64,000 nucleotides of DNA, from assembly GCA_034440615.1 (NCBI GenBank), contig JAOTOM010003950.1:124001-188000 (forward strand), given 5' to 3'. Of this stretch, positions 24,640-36,860 are shown one piece after another. The position numbers and the translations under genes were made by a program. Every line of letters begins with the position of its first letter. The first letter of the stretch is position 1. The notes under the pieces are model-generated. The model did no database searches. It saw nothing but the letters and a program-made list of their open reading frames with translations, and had not been told where the DNA came from. Source of the DNA: Ashinkailepas kermadecensis (taxonomy: Eukaryota; Arthropoda; Thecostraca; Neolepadidae).

Positions 24640-25955
24640 CATGTTAAATACTGTGCCACTTAGGCATATACATAGGCGTAGGAACAGGGGGGCAGGGGGC
24701 CATGGCACTCACACTTTTCACAGTGGGGGGTCCAATAATGGTAGCTGGCCCTCCCACTTTTGAGACATTTAAAGTTAATAAAAGGCAGCATGCACACATT
24801 TGAATATGTGAAAAAGTGCCTGCAATCCATAACTAAATAAAAGTTCCACATACCACATGGTAGCACTTCATTTTTTAAGTCATACACACTTGGACATGAC
24901 CTTATAACAAAGCAACTAATTCAGTTGATGTAATGCAACAGATGTATGGATATTCACACCTTATATTATGTTATGAAAAGACTATAAAGCAGATGATGTG
25001 CCAGCTAGTACCAAAATACATTCATACTAGAATTTCACTGTAGTTATTTTACTGTTAACATATTTAACATCGATTTCATTAATATTGCCTACAGTGGAAC
25101 ATTATATAGGCTGAAGGCAGTAACGTAACACAATCAAGGTAAGACGTACAATTTGCAAGTGCAAGTTCCTTGCCTTGATATTACATAGCCATGTAAAATA
25201 TATGGCCTTACTCCAAGCTGCCATACACTTCAACATTTACATGTATTTTGATCATTGAAGCATCAAATTACTGCCACGATACATACATTGCGTGACTGTA
25301 GTATGAAATAGAACGTAAAAAATTCCACATTTCAATGGATTTTCACAGTTTGGCACAGCACACAAATATCCAACCTTTTCAGTGAGATGCCTGGGTATTA
25401 TCGGTGCTGGTATCCAATATAGCAAAATACATATTTCCATCATCTATTATGGTAGCAAAGATACAATAATGAATTCCACAACCTATTATATCAACTTCAA
25501 GTGCGAGAACGCCTGTCAGAATCCCAGAATCCCCGAGAGGATTAGGCGCTCATGGTGCGACCTGACAAGGTCACACGAGGAGTGATATGAAGAGTGATGA
25601 TGTGACGAGTAACGAGCAATGCTTGTCATGTGACCTGAGAAGGCACATGACGAGCATGGCAACTGACCCGGGTGGATCTTAAGCTGGGTAACTGCGTAGT
25701 GGCATTGACAGCACGTTAAACATTGAATTCAAATTATGTCGTTGAACAGAAATGGTTCGGTAAGATAGTGTTGCCATGGTATATGTAACAATATCTGCTT
25801 AGCAAAGACACTGATCCCATAATCTATTCCATGAAGACATTTTGATTAAAAGTACAAAACACCGAATTACAACGGAGACTACTACCAAGGCTTTTCATCG
25901 TCCAGTGATGTGTACGTCCAGGCCGAGATTTAAGAACCCTGAAGATAATGAGATG
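24640..25955. other. AT-rich, no recognisable gene
   Basis: A GGCGTAGGAACAGGGGGGC motif near 24675 resembles a MITE terminus, but no partner was found. Nothing else was recognised. Confidence 0.45.
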
Positions 25956-25959
25956 AATT

Positions 25960-26945
25960 TAAGCCAATTTCAGGGTGTATATTTCTGAACACTACTTCTG
26001 GTGCAAGCAGTTAACACGCGCACTGGAGAGGGGGGGGGGCGAAATCCGCCCACCCCTCCGGTTTTTCGTACATAACTGCAGATTTTACCGGTAGATATAC
26101 GCGATTTTCTGCGTACCTGCTTAGAAATGACCAGCACGTCGTTTAAACTAAGAAACATGGAAATCGGCCGAATATTTTTCAACTTAGGGGCCGTTAAAGT
26201 AAAAAATAATTCCTAGCACCAGACCACAAAAATTGGCGCTGATGCGCTTCTCGTATATTCGCAAAAGGGAAGTGTTCTTGGCAACACTAGCGCCTTGTTT
26301 GATGTATATTGATATGCTATATAGTTTCAAGGTCATGTTAGGTCACAGAGGTCAAGTCAGGTCAAGTTCATGCCAGGTTAATGGAACCAAACTTGATCAA
26401 CTGGAATGTTGTCATAAATGCACTCTGTTTGTCATTTGTACTGTTTGTCATTGCGTTTCCATACTTTATTCATGTACTTCACTCCTTTCTTCACGAAGCC
26501 GATTGCGCCGAGCTGCCCGACGGAGCAGTCGGGCGGGCGGCCCGGTTCCGGTAACTGGAACAGGTAACTGACCTGATAAAGTGCTGCTATATAGGTGACC
26601 TGAGGTCGAATGTTGGGTCTAGCATCTGCATTGCATCATTAGTATGTCCAAAACATCATTGATGCCCATTTTGGAGCATTTAAACACAATCACAGCGATC
26701 CATAACAATGACAAGCCACGCCACGCAAAACAAGAAAATTTTGACACATGTGACCTCATTTGACCTTGAAGATATTGACCTAAGGTCATGAAATTTGCGC
26801 ACAATATAATTCACTAGCGTACCCATCCACCCTGCGAATTTCGTTCCTGCAGCTTTAATAGGAGCCGAGATCTTAGGGGGGCGGAATCCGACCCCCCTCC
26901 AGTACGCGTAATTTTCAGAGGCCCTCCAGGGCGCGTGTTAAATGG
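25960..26945. repeat. Dispersed repeat family with CGCGTGTTAA / GGCGGAATCCGCC ends, two facing copies
   Basis: AGTTAACACGCGCACTGG with a G-run and CGAAATCCGCCCACCCC at about 26010-26060 is mirrored at 26876-26945 by GGCGGAATCCGACCCCC and GGCGCGTGTTAAATGGG in opposite orientation. A third related segment lies at about 58390-58440. Between them are AGGTCA-rich repeats (26325-26400). I infer a dispersed non-coding element. Confidence 0.5.
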
Positions 26946-27014
26946 GCATAGGAAAGTCGATTTTGTGCGATGTACTCCATAGACGTCATGGTTAAGCTAT
27001 ACAATCATTGGGGC

Positions 27015-29045
27015 ATGCGCATCGGCGTACCAAAGGGAGGGGGCATTGGAGCAGTCTCCCTCCCCATGAGAGGTTGTGGACCCCAAATAATCGCGCCTGG
27101 GTTCGAAAAAATAGCGCCAGGCTCCCTAAAAATCATGCTGGTGTCCACAACAATCGCACCGGGGCCCATAAAAATCACTTTGGAGCCGCCAAAAAGTCGC
27201 GCAAGGATCCCTGAAAATGAGGCTGGGGCCTCCAAAAATCCCACCAAGGCCCCTGAAAATCACATTGAATGCTTCAAAAATCGTCCCGAGAACCTAAAAA
27301 TGACTGGCCGCAGAAAGACTGTCTGGGCCGCAGAAAATCACGCTGGAGGCTCAAAAGTTCGCACCTGGGCCCAGAAAATCACGCTGGGGGCCTAAAAAGT
27401 CATGCCGCGGTTCTTGAAAATCATAACGGGGACTCAAAACGTTGGGCCGGGGCCACTGAAAATCACGCTGAGCCTGAAGGTACCAAAACGTCGCACCGGG
27501 GCCCCTGAAAATCACGCTACGGGCTTGACAGGGCGCACCGGGGCCCCAAAAGTCTCATCGGGAACACCCAATAAATGAAGCCGGGGCAACGAAAAAACAG
27601 TCTGGACAAGGAAATTCACTCCAGGATCCTAGCGGTCGATCCAAAAGAAACCAGAACGTGTTGGCCCCACAGACGTGTCGAGACCACTAAAACTCGCGAT
27701 CGACGTCCCAACAAATGAAGACATGGTCCAAAAATCGCACTTATACCCAAAAACGTTGAGCCGCTGTCCTTGGAAATCACATTAGGGGCCCAAAACGTCC
27801 CGCCGGAGCCCTACAAGTCGCAGCTGGCTTCCCAAAAATCAATTCCTACCCGGAATGTAGCTCTACGGCCACAAAAATTGCGTCAGACTCCAAAAACGCG
27901 TCTGGCCCCGGAAAAGAAACGCCTTGGAGCACCGAAAGAAATGCACCGGGAGACCGAAGAATCGTATCGGGGCCCAAAAATATCGCGCAAGCGGCTACAA
28001 AAATACAAGTCGACCGCCAAAAAATCACAAAAGGACTCCATCGAGTCGACCCGAGCACCGAAAAATTCAGAACAGGCCCCGAAGAAAGTTCTCCAAAGGG
28101 CCTTTCTACTCTTAAGGGTGCCATCGGCTGAAAAAAAAAACTCGTTGAGCAACCGCAGTGGCATACCAATCGCAAATGCCTTCCCCCTCCCCACATCCTG
28201 AATAGGTAGACTTCCAAGAACCCAAGAATCGCGTCGGGGTATCCAAAAATGGTTCTGGGGCCCATAAATTTGCGTCGGGGCCCCCAGAATTAGGAGTTAT
28301 AAATAAATGCAACGGGCACCAAAAAACTTGCACCGTACCCGAAAATTTGCGCCGGGGAACGCCAAATTGGCACTAGGGCCCAGATAAGTACAACACGCTC
28401 CTCGAACTAGCGCCAAACCACTAAATATCGCGCTTTGGATCCAAAATTCCTGTCAGCAGTCCCATAAATCCTGGTCGGGGCATTAAAAACTCCCTTCGGG
28501 GCTCCCAAAAATTAGCGTCGGTGGTCCCAGCTAAGCACAGCGTAGCCCAAAAATCGCATCTAAACCCGACAAGGATCAAGCCGGAGCCCTTCAAAATAGA
28601 TTCCGAAAAATAAATGTCCGAGCCAGGAAAATCGCTCCTTAGCTCAAATATACCACTAGATGCCTTAACAAATCGCATACGGCACCGAAAAACGTACCGG
28701 AGCTCGAAAAATAGCCGCGGGACACAAAAATAAATGTCGCCGGGGGCCCGAAAAATCAGGCCGTGGCTCGGACTTTACATAATTCCGAAGTCAACAAAAA
28801 TTGCGTCGAGCCCAGAAAACTGACGTCGGATTCCCCCGGAACCACGCGCCTGGGCCCGAAAAGTCGCGACGGGACCCCCGAGAAATTATACCGGAGCCCC
28901 CAATATCGTGCTGGGGTTCCACAAATGTGAGCGAGGAACCCAAAATAAACACAGGGGGATCCTAAGAGCACAACTGGAGGACGAAAATGCACCTGGCCCT
29001 CCAAAGCGTACCGACTCTGGCAAAAGGCGGCCGGGCCTTAAAAAC
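27015..29045. repeat. Large ~20-bp periodic array, family A, inverted orientation
   Basis: About 2 kb in which AAAATCACGCTG- or AAAATCGCG-like blocks alternate with GGGGCCCC-like blocks at 17-23-base spacing (clear at 27250-27500). It is the reverse complement of the arrays at 1-600 and 18360-18915. The left end carries ATCGGCGTACCAAAGGG near 27020, and a CAGTGGCATACCAATCGC motif inside (28157) suggests two adjoining elements. Open frames such as 27846-28265 (-) are by-products. Confidence 0.75.
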
Positions 29046-29565
29046 CATACACATTTGATTAAAAAAACACACGAACACCATACAATTCTGCTAGCCTGCC
29101 AATCTTGGTCTGATACACACCGGATCAAAGAATTTTCAACCAGCGATCACCCGTCCATTCTGTTTCTCATCCTTTCCAACATCAATCATGAGACTTCTTT
29201 TGCCATGGGCCAGCAAGTAAGCTACGTTCTTGCTTATTCTTTCTCCTCACCAACATCGGTGACATTTACAGCGGGGGACATCTTAGAGACATGTAGTACT
29301 ATATCATGGAAACTAGAGCACACCACATACTCATTATTGAGGCTGTAATAAGCTTGCACCCCCCCCTCCCTACACACATTGCGGAAGTTGAAGAAATTTT
29401 GTTCGAAAAGCAATAGGTGCTAATGGTTTCACTTGCACCAGGAAGATAAACCTATTATTGCACAAGAATCAATCAGTAGTGAATAGAGTTCGAAGTTCAG
29501 AGTGAAGTGTGAATTTGAAAGTACTCATACTGCGATGATAGTTCTTTTTCAGTACCACATGTTGC
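29046..29565. other. No recognisable feature
   Basis: Mixed sequence between the family A array and the next MITE-like segment. No gene-like frame with a known motif. Confidence 0.45.
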
Positions 29566-29569
29566 TGTT

Positions 29570-29762
29570 AGCCATAGGCGCGTCCAGGGGGCCTGCCCAA
29601 TCCCCATTGGCGGTTAATGTTGTGTGTTCACTATTAAAATTATCGCGTTCTCTATCCAAAAGTGCTCAGCCGTGGTACTTTCCGAAATCCTTGGGTGCGC
29701 CCCTGCTATTGACCCTGCCCTTACCCCACACATACACTTTTTCAGACGTTCCTACGCCTATT
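29570..29762. repeat. Possible MITE
   Basis: CCATAGGCGCGTCCAGGGGG at 29573 and GACGTTCCTACGCCTAT ending near 29762 form a loose inverted pair, with CCCCTG-rich interior sequence typical of the other MITEs. No target duplication was found. Confidence 0.4.
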
Positions 29763-29816
29763 TATATATATATATATGTGTGTGTGTGTGTTTGTGTGTG
29801 CGTGTGTGTGTGCAGG
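29763..29816. repeat. (TA)n(TG)n microsatellite
   Basis: A short TATA run passes into TGTGTG with minor interruptions. Confidence 0.9.
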
Positions 29817-29829
29817 TGTAGCCTTCGCG

Positions 29830-30270
29830 AAATTATTGGTGTCGTCATGGATGTAGCCACGGTTTCGAAACGGGGGGGGGGGACAAACCAGGGACGCGAT
29901 AAGCTTCGACAGGATAGAGGGGCATAGATCCGTCCCCCCCCCAAAAAAAAAAAAATCCTTGGAATTCAGCCCCTTCTTTTTCTATGTCTGGTTTTCAGAT
30001 TTGCCATTGTTAAGGATGATATTTTGCGGACAAAAAGTGCCACCAAATTTGCATGTTTTACTCGTCACTGCCTATGAACATCTAGCTTCATGTCATTATT
30101 ATATGCTGGGCCCGATTTCACATCACCACAGAGCCATGCTGTAAGTATGCTAAACGTTGCCCTCTTGTAGCAGGAAAAACATAAAATATTGGACGATGGT
30201 TTTATGGTAGTAAATACGGATATACAATAACCCTTCCCCTGCTTTCCTGTTTACGGGGACACATTTTGAT
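29830..30270. other. No recognisable feature
   Basis: Contains a G-run (29873-29881) and a C-run/A-run (29935-29955), otherwise unremarkable. Confidence 0.45.
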
Positions 30271-30281
30271 GCGATGACAAC

Positions 30282-30597
30282 CAGGGCGGATAACGGCTGT
30301 GGCACTGAGGGCATGAGCCCCCCTCGTGGAAGGTGGCGTCCCTCAGGCCGGCAAAAGGTGCCCCTCTGAAAAGGTTCCGGTGTACCCGCTCGAATTTTTC
30401 AGACAAAAATGCCCCTATGAAATAAAAGGCACCCCCTTGGAAGGAACGGCGCCCCTTCAGGATGGGCCGAGTGCATCCCGCCCCTCGAATTGTGCAGCCA
30501 GAGGCGCTCCTCCAGGTGTTTTCGCAATGGTGCCGCTCCAAAGAAATGGCGCCCTTCCAGACAAGTGCCCCCATGACAATTCCTGGATCCACCACTG
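30282..30597. mobile_element. hAT-like MITE (316 bp), related to 54436-54693
   Basis: Left end CAGGGCGGAT at 30282; right end CCTGGATCCACCACTG finishing at 30597. The flanks ATGACAAC (30274-30281) and ATTACAAC (30598-30605) match at 7 of 8 bases. The interior (GCACTGAGGGCATGAGCCCC, CCAGAGGCGCTCCTCCAGG, CTTCCAGACAAGTGCCCCC) aligns in order with the copy at 54436-54693. Confidence 0.8.
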
Positions 30598-30609
30598 ATT
30601 ACAACATTG

Positions 30610-30955
30610 CTCTCTCGTGGTTATGAACTCCGGCTGGTTATAAAATGGTGCGCATTCACGTGTGGCTTCTTTTCCAAATTTGACAACTTCCGTTGAACCA
30701 TTACGAGGAAAGCGGACAATTTGAAAAAGATCTACATTTTACATGTCCAGAACAGCAATGTGGCAGAGTAAATTAAAAACCAGCGATGAGAGCGCCGTCC
30801 GAGCAGGTTATGACGGGACTTCTTGGGGGAGCTCCTAGTGATATAGTTCGTGCTATCACAACGGCTGCAAACGAAAACAGATTTGATCTTCCTATTCCTA
30901 TTACATTCAATCATTGTACACACAGCGGACCTTCGACACCTTTGGAATTATTTCG
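30610..30955. other. No recognisable feature
   Basis: A short open frame at 30786-31010 (+) has no recognised motif and overlaps the tandem repeat that follows. Confidence 0.4.
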
Positions 30956-30959
30956 ATAT

Positions 30960-32340
30960 CTCAACATTCTGATACCGTACGGCAAGCCACGTCGAAAGAC
31001 ACACACATAATGCAAATTGAAGCCATAGCGACGAAACGCGAAGACTTTGAAAAATTAAAACTAACCTTGACCTGACCTGTCCCGGGTTGAAATGTTGCTC
31101 GAGGGTTGCCCACAGACTATCTCTTGATACCAAACATGAGTAGCTTTAGGAGAAAAGGAAGCAGCGCGGGGCGACCGAATAAATGAGCAAGATCATTGGC
31201 TTTGAAAGTTAATGTGATTTCTAAACAGTTTGCTAGAGTACCTCACGACACGTCGAATGACTTCCACTTGATGAAAACTGAAGGCATAGCGACGAGGCGT
31301 GAGTACTTCGAGCAATGTAAGCTAACCTTCGATCTTGTGGTTTGACATTGACATGTTCCGGTTTGAAATGTTACTCGAGGTGCACCACGGGCTATTGCTT
31401 GATACCAGATGTGGATAGGTTATGGTAAATAAAAGTACGGGGCGACCAAGGAAATCGGTTTGACCTATGACCCTTTGAAATTAATTCGATTTTGTAACAT
31501 TATAATACGGCACAAGCCACGTAGAATGACACCCACTTCGTGCAAATTGAACTCGTAGCGACGAATCGCGAGGACTTCGAGGAATTCAAACTAGCCTTTG
31601 ACCTTAAGGTTTGACATTGATATATCCCGGTTTCAAAATGTTACTCGAGAGTTCACCATGTGCTATCGCTTGATAGCGGATCTGGGTGAGCTTTGGCGAA
31701 AACCAAAAAAAAAATGTGAGGCGATCGAAGAAATTCAGCTTGAATTATGACTCGTCGAGATGATTTTGAATTATCAACTTTTTGATACCGCATAGCAAGC
31801 GACGTCGAATGACATCCATTTTCTGTAAATTGAAGTCATAGCGACGAAACGCGAGGTCATCGAAGAACTCAATCAAACCTTTAACCCTGGCATCTCCCGG
31901 TCTGAAATGCTACTCGAGTGTTCACCACTGGTTATTGCTTGGTACCAGATTTGGATGGGTTTGAGCGAAAACGAAAACAAAATTGAGCGGACTGGATGAT
32001 CAGCCTGGCCTTTGTCCTTGAAAAAGAATTCGATTGCTTAGCTTTCTGATACCGCATAACTATCCACGTCGAATGATGCCGATTTGATGGAAATTGAAGC
32101 GATAGCAACCGAGCCTCGCGTTCGGCAGATATCGCTTCAATATCGCCATCTAATAAATCAAGCTATCCTTTGACCTAGAAGGTTGACCATGACATGCACC
32201 GGTTTGAAATGTTACACGATGGTTCACCACAGGTATATTGCTTAATACCAGATGTGGGCAGGTTTGGGAGAAAACGAGAAAAAAACGGGAGGCAACCAAA
32301 GAAACCGGTTTGCGTTGGACCTTGACTGTTAAAGTGGTAA
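30960..32340. repeat. Diverged tandem repeat, ~270-bp period, about 5 copies
   Basis: The landmark CCACGTCGAA-like phrase followed by ATTGAAG(C)CATAGCGACGAAACGCGA recurs near 30985, 31250, 31515, 31797 and 32065. The second landmarks GAAATGTTACTCGAGG and CTATTGCTTGATACCAGAT recur at matching offsets. Spacings are about 265-285. Copies are strongly diverged, and the last grades into sequence with two short open frames (32357-32542, 32582-32779) of unknown nature. Confidence 0.75.
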
Positions 32341-33265
32341 TGCGAGACCTATGTAGTTGCTTGCAGCATGTTCAGTGCAAGCAGAAGCATTTGTGGTAAT
32401 TGATTCGAACGATCATAAACCCTTCGCTGAATGCCGATGTCAATATAAATACGCCTCTGGCGAACACGTCGCTGAATACGAATACGAGGTTAACTTGACG
32501 TACTTGTTTACGGCTGCCAATGACTCCCTTTCATGGTTTTGAAGATACCCAAGGACAACCAGTCAAGTTTGTTCAAGATGTATGAATATATACGCAGGGG
32601 AATGCAACCTAAGATTGCCTTGCGATAATGCAAATGTGTTGCCTCGCGAAGCAGTTGTCCACCCAAGCGAAAACACAAGATGGTCAAGGTTCATGTTATT
32701 CAAGAATGGTCTAGAAGCAGAAATTACTACGTTTGCTGATTTACCATTCGGAGATTTTGTGACAACAGATAGCCTGTGAAGCCCATTGATTGGCTAGATC
32801 GGCTTCTAGTTTCTAGTTGATTCTCATGCATATATATATATATATATTTTCACTTTATAAATGATTAAGTAGAACTTTACGATGATCATACTCAGGTAGC
32901 TGAGACTTGGGGAGACATGGAAGAATTGAGGGGGACAAATCGCCACATTTCACAAATTAGGGGGACATGCCCCCCCCAGTGGTTACACCCATGGGTGTCG
33001 CAAACATGATATTCAATAATATTGTTTTCATGCAACGACGTAAACTGAATGTTGAAACCGTGAAAATTATCAGTCTTGCATTGACAGAGCCAAATAAGCA
33101 GGAGCTTCCATCAAAGGTCTGTTGTACCCTGATTTACTGAGCAGCATTTGTTTCTTTCTCTTAAAAGAGCTTGGTGTCTTATTTAAAGCCAAGGAGTGAA
33201 TAACGGCATTCGGTGGCCAATATAAGGCTAATCAAAATGTTGGCGCTGCATGACAACACCAAATA
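32341..33265. other. No recognisable gene
   Basis: Two adjacent open frames (32357-32542 and 32582-32779, +) lack known motifs. A short (TA)n run lies at 32829-32848. GACATGCCCCCCCCAGTGG near 32965 resembles a MITE end. Confidence 0.4.
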
Positions 33266-33266
33266 T

Positions 33267-33270
<4 letters not shown>

Positions 33271-33322
<52 letters not shown>
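33271..33322. repeat. (TA)n microsatellite
   Basis: About 26 uninterrupted TA dinucleotides. Confidence 0.95.
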
Positions 33323-33325
<3 letters not shown>

Positions 33326-33532
33326 GTCGATACGACCATAGATTCCTTTCAGCCATGACCAGATTATAATCACCTTATAAAAGTTTGTTTTGGATCGCAA
33401 TCATCTCTGAATCAATGCGAGCAAATATGCTATCCGAATTGGATAAAACGTCAGACGTCGTGAATTAGTCAGATTCAGCTCGACTGTCCCCGGTTTGACC
33501 CGACACCGAATTGCTCGTCCAACACAAGTCTG

Positions 33533-33775
33533 CTCGTGAGAGACGCGCAAGGACAACTTCTCCGTGAGAGACGCGCAAGGACAACTTCTCCGTTCGTGAG
33601 AGACGCGCAAGGACAACTTCTCCGTGAGAGACGCGCAAGGACAACTTCTCCGTTCGTGAGAGACGCGCAAGGACAACTTCTCCGTTCGTGAGAGACGCGC
33701 AAGGACAACTTCTCCGTGAGAGACGCGCAAGGACAACTTCTCCGCTGAGAGACGCGCAAGGACAACTTCTCCGTT
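33533..33775. repeat. 28/32-bp minisatellite, 8 copies
   Basis: GAGAGACGCGCAAGGACAAC followed by TTCTCCGT is repeated eight times. Units with an extra TCGT are 32 bases, others 28, and the two forms alternate irregularly. Confidence 0.95.
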
Positions 33776-33779
33776 TAAT

Positions 33780-35560
33780 CGCGGATGGCAAGGTGGAAAG
33801 TTTCTCCTCTTACCCTGCATGTGGCGTAAGCGATACGATTAAGAAAACCAGACGCAAGTGGCTCGACCTCCGCAAGCGGAATATCATTCGTGCTGCCACC
33901 TATCGGGAAGGCAGGCAACTCGCGTCGCCCTCGCCCGAAACTGAGCAGCAACATGATACCATAACGCGTTTCAGCAGGTAAATTGCGATCACGCCTGCAT
34001 CCAGTGTCTTGCCACCCTGGGCACGCGTAGCGTTACGCCACGCCGGCGTTCTTGCGTGATCAATCCGGATGTCTCCTTTTTCAAAATGGACAAAACATTC
34101 AGATTTAATGGAGTATCGCGAGCGCTGGTCGCATTTGAAACGGTTTATTTACAGGTGATATCACAAGATTGTGGTATTGATAAAACCTTGGTAGTCTAGT
34201 ACATGCGGCAGTACGACTGGATCCCAGCGGACGCTGGGAATGAACTCAAGGACATCACTCACTCATACTCTTTGGTCATACGCCGACCACAAGTCATCTG
34301 GAACGCAAAGCATTGCAAACACACGAAAAACGGAATCTTAGCCATGTTAGGTAAAATGAAATCCTGTCAGCAGCTTCCTTTGGTCTTGGTAGCTGTTCGT
34401 TCTTGTGCATTTCAAATCATGTCCGCAAAAAGCACATGGGTGAACCATGTGCTTTTTCCGCGCCCGTATCGAGACGTTTCAGCATGGTCAATACGTTCCC
34501 GATCAACCAGACTACATTCTGCATCGATACGGCCGCGACGGCCGGCCATCTTTCGGTAATGAACAGATCCTTGACCTGGCTGACTCACAAACTCAGGTCT
34601 ACACAAACATTATATGCGCCAGACACAGTGCGGGGTAACGCTGGCCACGAGGGTACACGTGAGTTACGTCACGGCACACTGAACCTCCAGGCAGCATGAG
34701 ATCGATAAATACCAGCTAAAAAGTTGCGCTTAAAATGGTTTAGGTATATTTCATTAGTTACGTAGTTAACAATGCCCCTCCCCCCATTCAGAGAACCGTT
34801 GAGATTCTTCCGAGATTAAGGGGATGGGTGGATGGATGAATGGATACGGAGAATGCTGCGGTTAAGCAAGCTAAAAACAAAACTGACTGTCGCCCACGTT
34901 ACTCCCAGCTCATACGGCGGCGCTCCCAAAGCAGCATCGAAAAGGCCGTGCCCAGGTAGAGGACGACAAACACAGTTCCCACCACGTCTTCCACTCGCGC
35001 ATGACTAAATCATAGCGGCAGCATCTCACCGCCACGAGAGGCGGGTGGCTACACAACTACGCAAGACAACCAAGTCCCACGCCCGCATTGTTCCGAGAGC
35101 GGCGGCACTGTAACAAGACGTGCCCAGCCGCTCCTCCCACTGAAATCCGACACGTCAGGACGCATTTGCACACGACAATGGCAATGCGACACGGCAGCGT
35201 GTGCCGTGGAGCAATGTTTGCATTCAATTTGCCCGCCTGCGTGCAGCACCTTTCACCGCACGTTTGTCTTCGGGTCATACACTGATTAACAGCGGGACGA
35301 CACACGCCGCCCGTGAGAACCGCGCGACATGCCGACGTGAATACCTCCGGCAGTGGCACACAACACGAGCCGGCACACAACAATCCGTTGTCGATTGCGT
35401 ACAGAAGTGCTACGAGCACCGTTCAAACGACAATCGACCGTTGTTCACCACAACACCACAACCGAGCCGATTCATAAGTTGTTTGCCGTCGGCAGAACTA
35501 GGCGACTATTTCTGTCGACGGCAGCCGTGTTTTTTTTTCGGCCTGCATGATCACTTCATC
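33780..35560. other. No recognisable gene
   Basis: Several overlapping open frames (for example 34203-34559 +, 35057-35419 -) without known domains. Composition becomes GC-rich toward the right. Confidence 0.4.
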
Positions 35561-35825
35561 CAGGCGCGGTCGGCCGGTTAATTTGGCGTCGGCCGCGCGG
35601 CCGCTCGGGTCACAGATGACGTCATGGCACGGCCGGCCGGAACGTCAGATCGATGCGGCCGTGACGTCAGCCGTTCCGGTCCCGCGAAGCGGCGCATCGA
35701 TGAGCTGCGCCAGCCCAGAATATCGCCCCGCCGCCGTCCCGACCGCTTCGATCGACCTAGTCGCACCTACCGGGTGAGGCGGCCCGCTCGCAGCGCGACC
35801 CTCGCCGCCGGCACACACGCCTCCC
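35560..35825. promoter_or_regulatory. CpG-rich region with two CRE palindromes
   Basis: Dense CpG. Perfect TGACGTCA at 35617-35624 and 35662-35669, with GGCCGGCCGG between them. The 42/45-bp minisatellite starts just to the right. This layout (CpG-rich, CRE, minisatellite) resembles 9660-10300. Promoter activity is inferred only. Confidence 0.35.
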
Positions 35826-35829
35826 GGCA

Positions 35830-36860
35830 GGGCACAATACGCCCCTGAACACGACAGTCTGTCTACTACCAGCAGGACACGGCACGCCCCTGAACATGAC
35901 AGTCTGCCTACTACCAGCAGGACACAGCATGCCCCTGAACACGACAGTCTGCCTCCCGGCAGAACACACCACACTTCTCAACATGAATCTACCTGCTGTC
36001 AGGACACAGCATGCCCCTGAACACGACAGTCTGCCTACTCCCAGCAGGACACAGCGCGCCCTTGAACACGACAGTCTGCCTCCCGGCAGGGCACAACACG
36101 CCCCTGAACACGACAGTCTGCCTACTATCAGCAGGACACGGCACGCCCCTGAACATGACAGTCTGCCTACTACCAGCAGGACACAGCATGCCCCTGAACA
36201 CGACAGTCTGCCTCCCGCCATGACACAACACACTTCTCAACATGAATCTACCTGCTGTCAGGACACAGCACGCCCCTGAACACGACAGTCTGCCTCCCGG
36301 CAGGACACAGCACGCCCCTGAACACGAGTCTGCCTACTTCCAGCAGGACACAGCGCGCCCTTGAACACGACAGTCTGCCTCCCGGCAGGACACAGCACGC
36401 CCCTGAACACGACAGTCTGCCTCCCTGCAGGACACAGCGCGCCCTTGAACACGACAGTCTGCCTACTCCCAGCAGAACACAGCACGCCCCTGAACACGAG
36501 TCTGCCTACTCCCAGCAGGACACAGCGCGCCCTTGAACACGACAGCCTGCCTCCCGGCAGGACACAGCACGCCCCTGAACACGACAGTCTGCCTACTCCC
36601 AGCAGGACACAGCACGCCCTTGAACACGACAGTCTGCCTACTCCCAGCAGAACACAGCACGCCCCTGAACACGAGTCTGCCTACTCCCAGCAGGACACAG
36701 CACGCCCCTGAACACGACAGTCTGCCTCCCTGCAGGACACAGCGCGCCCTTGAACACGACAGTCTGCCTACTCCCAGCAGAACACAGCACGCCCCTGAAC
36801 ACGAGTCTGCCTACTCCCAGCAGAACACAGCGCGCCCTTGAACACGACAGTCTGCCTCAG
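35830..36860. repeat. 42/45-bp minisatellite, about 24 copies
   Basis: The core GCCCCTGAACACGACAGTCT is followed either by GCCTCCCGGCAGGACACAGC (42-bp unit) or by GCCTACTCCCAGCAGGACAC (45-bp unit). Some units lack two bases (CACGAGTCTG), which breaks the reading frame, and two units near 35982 and 36239 carry a divergent AACATGAATCTACCTGCTG form. Open frames on both strands are a repeat by-product. Confidence 0.95.
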
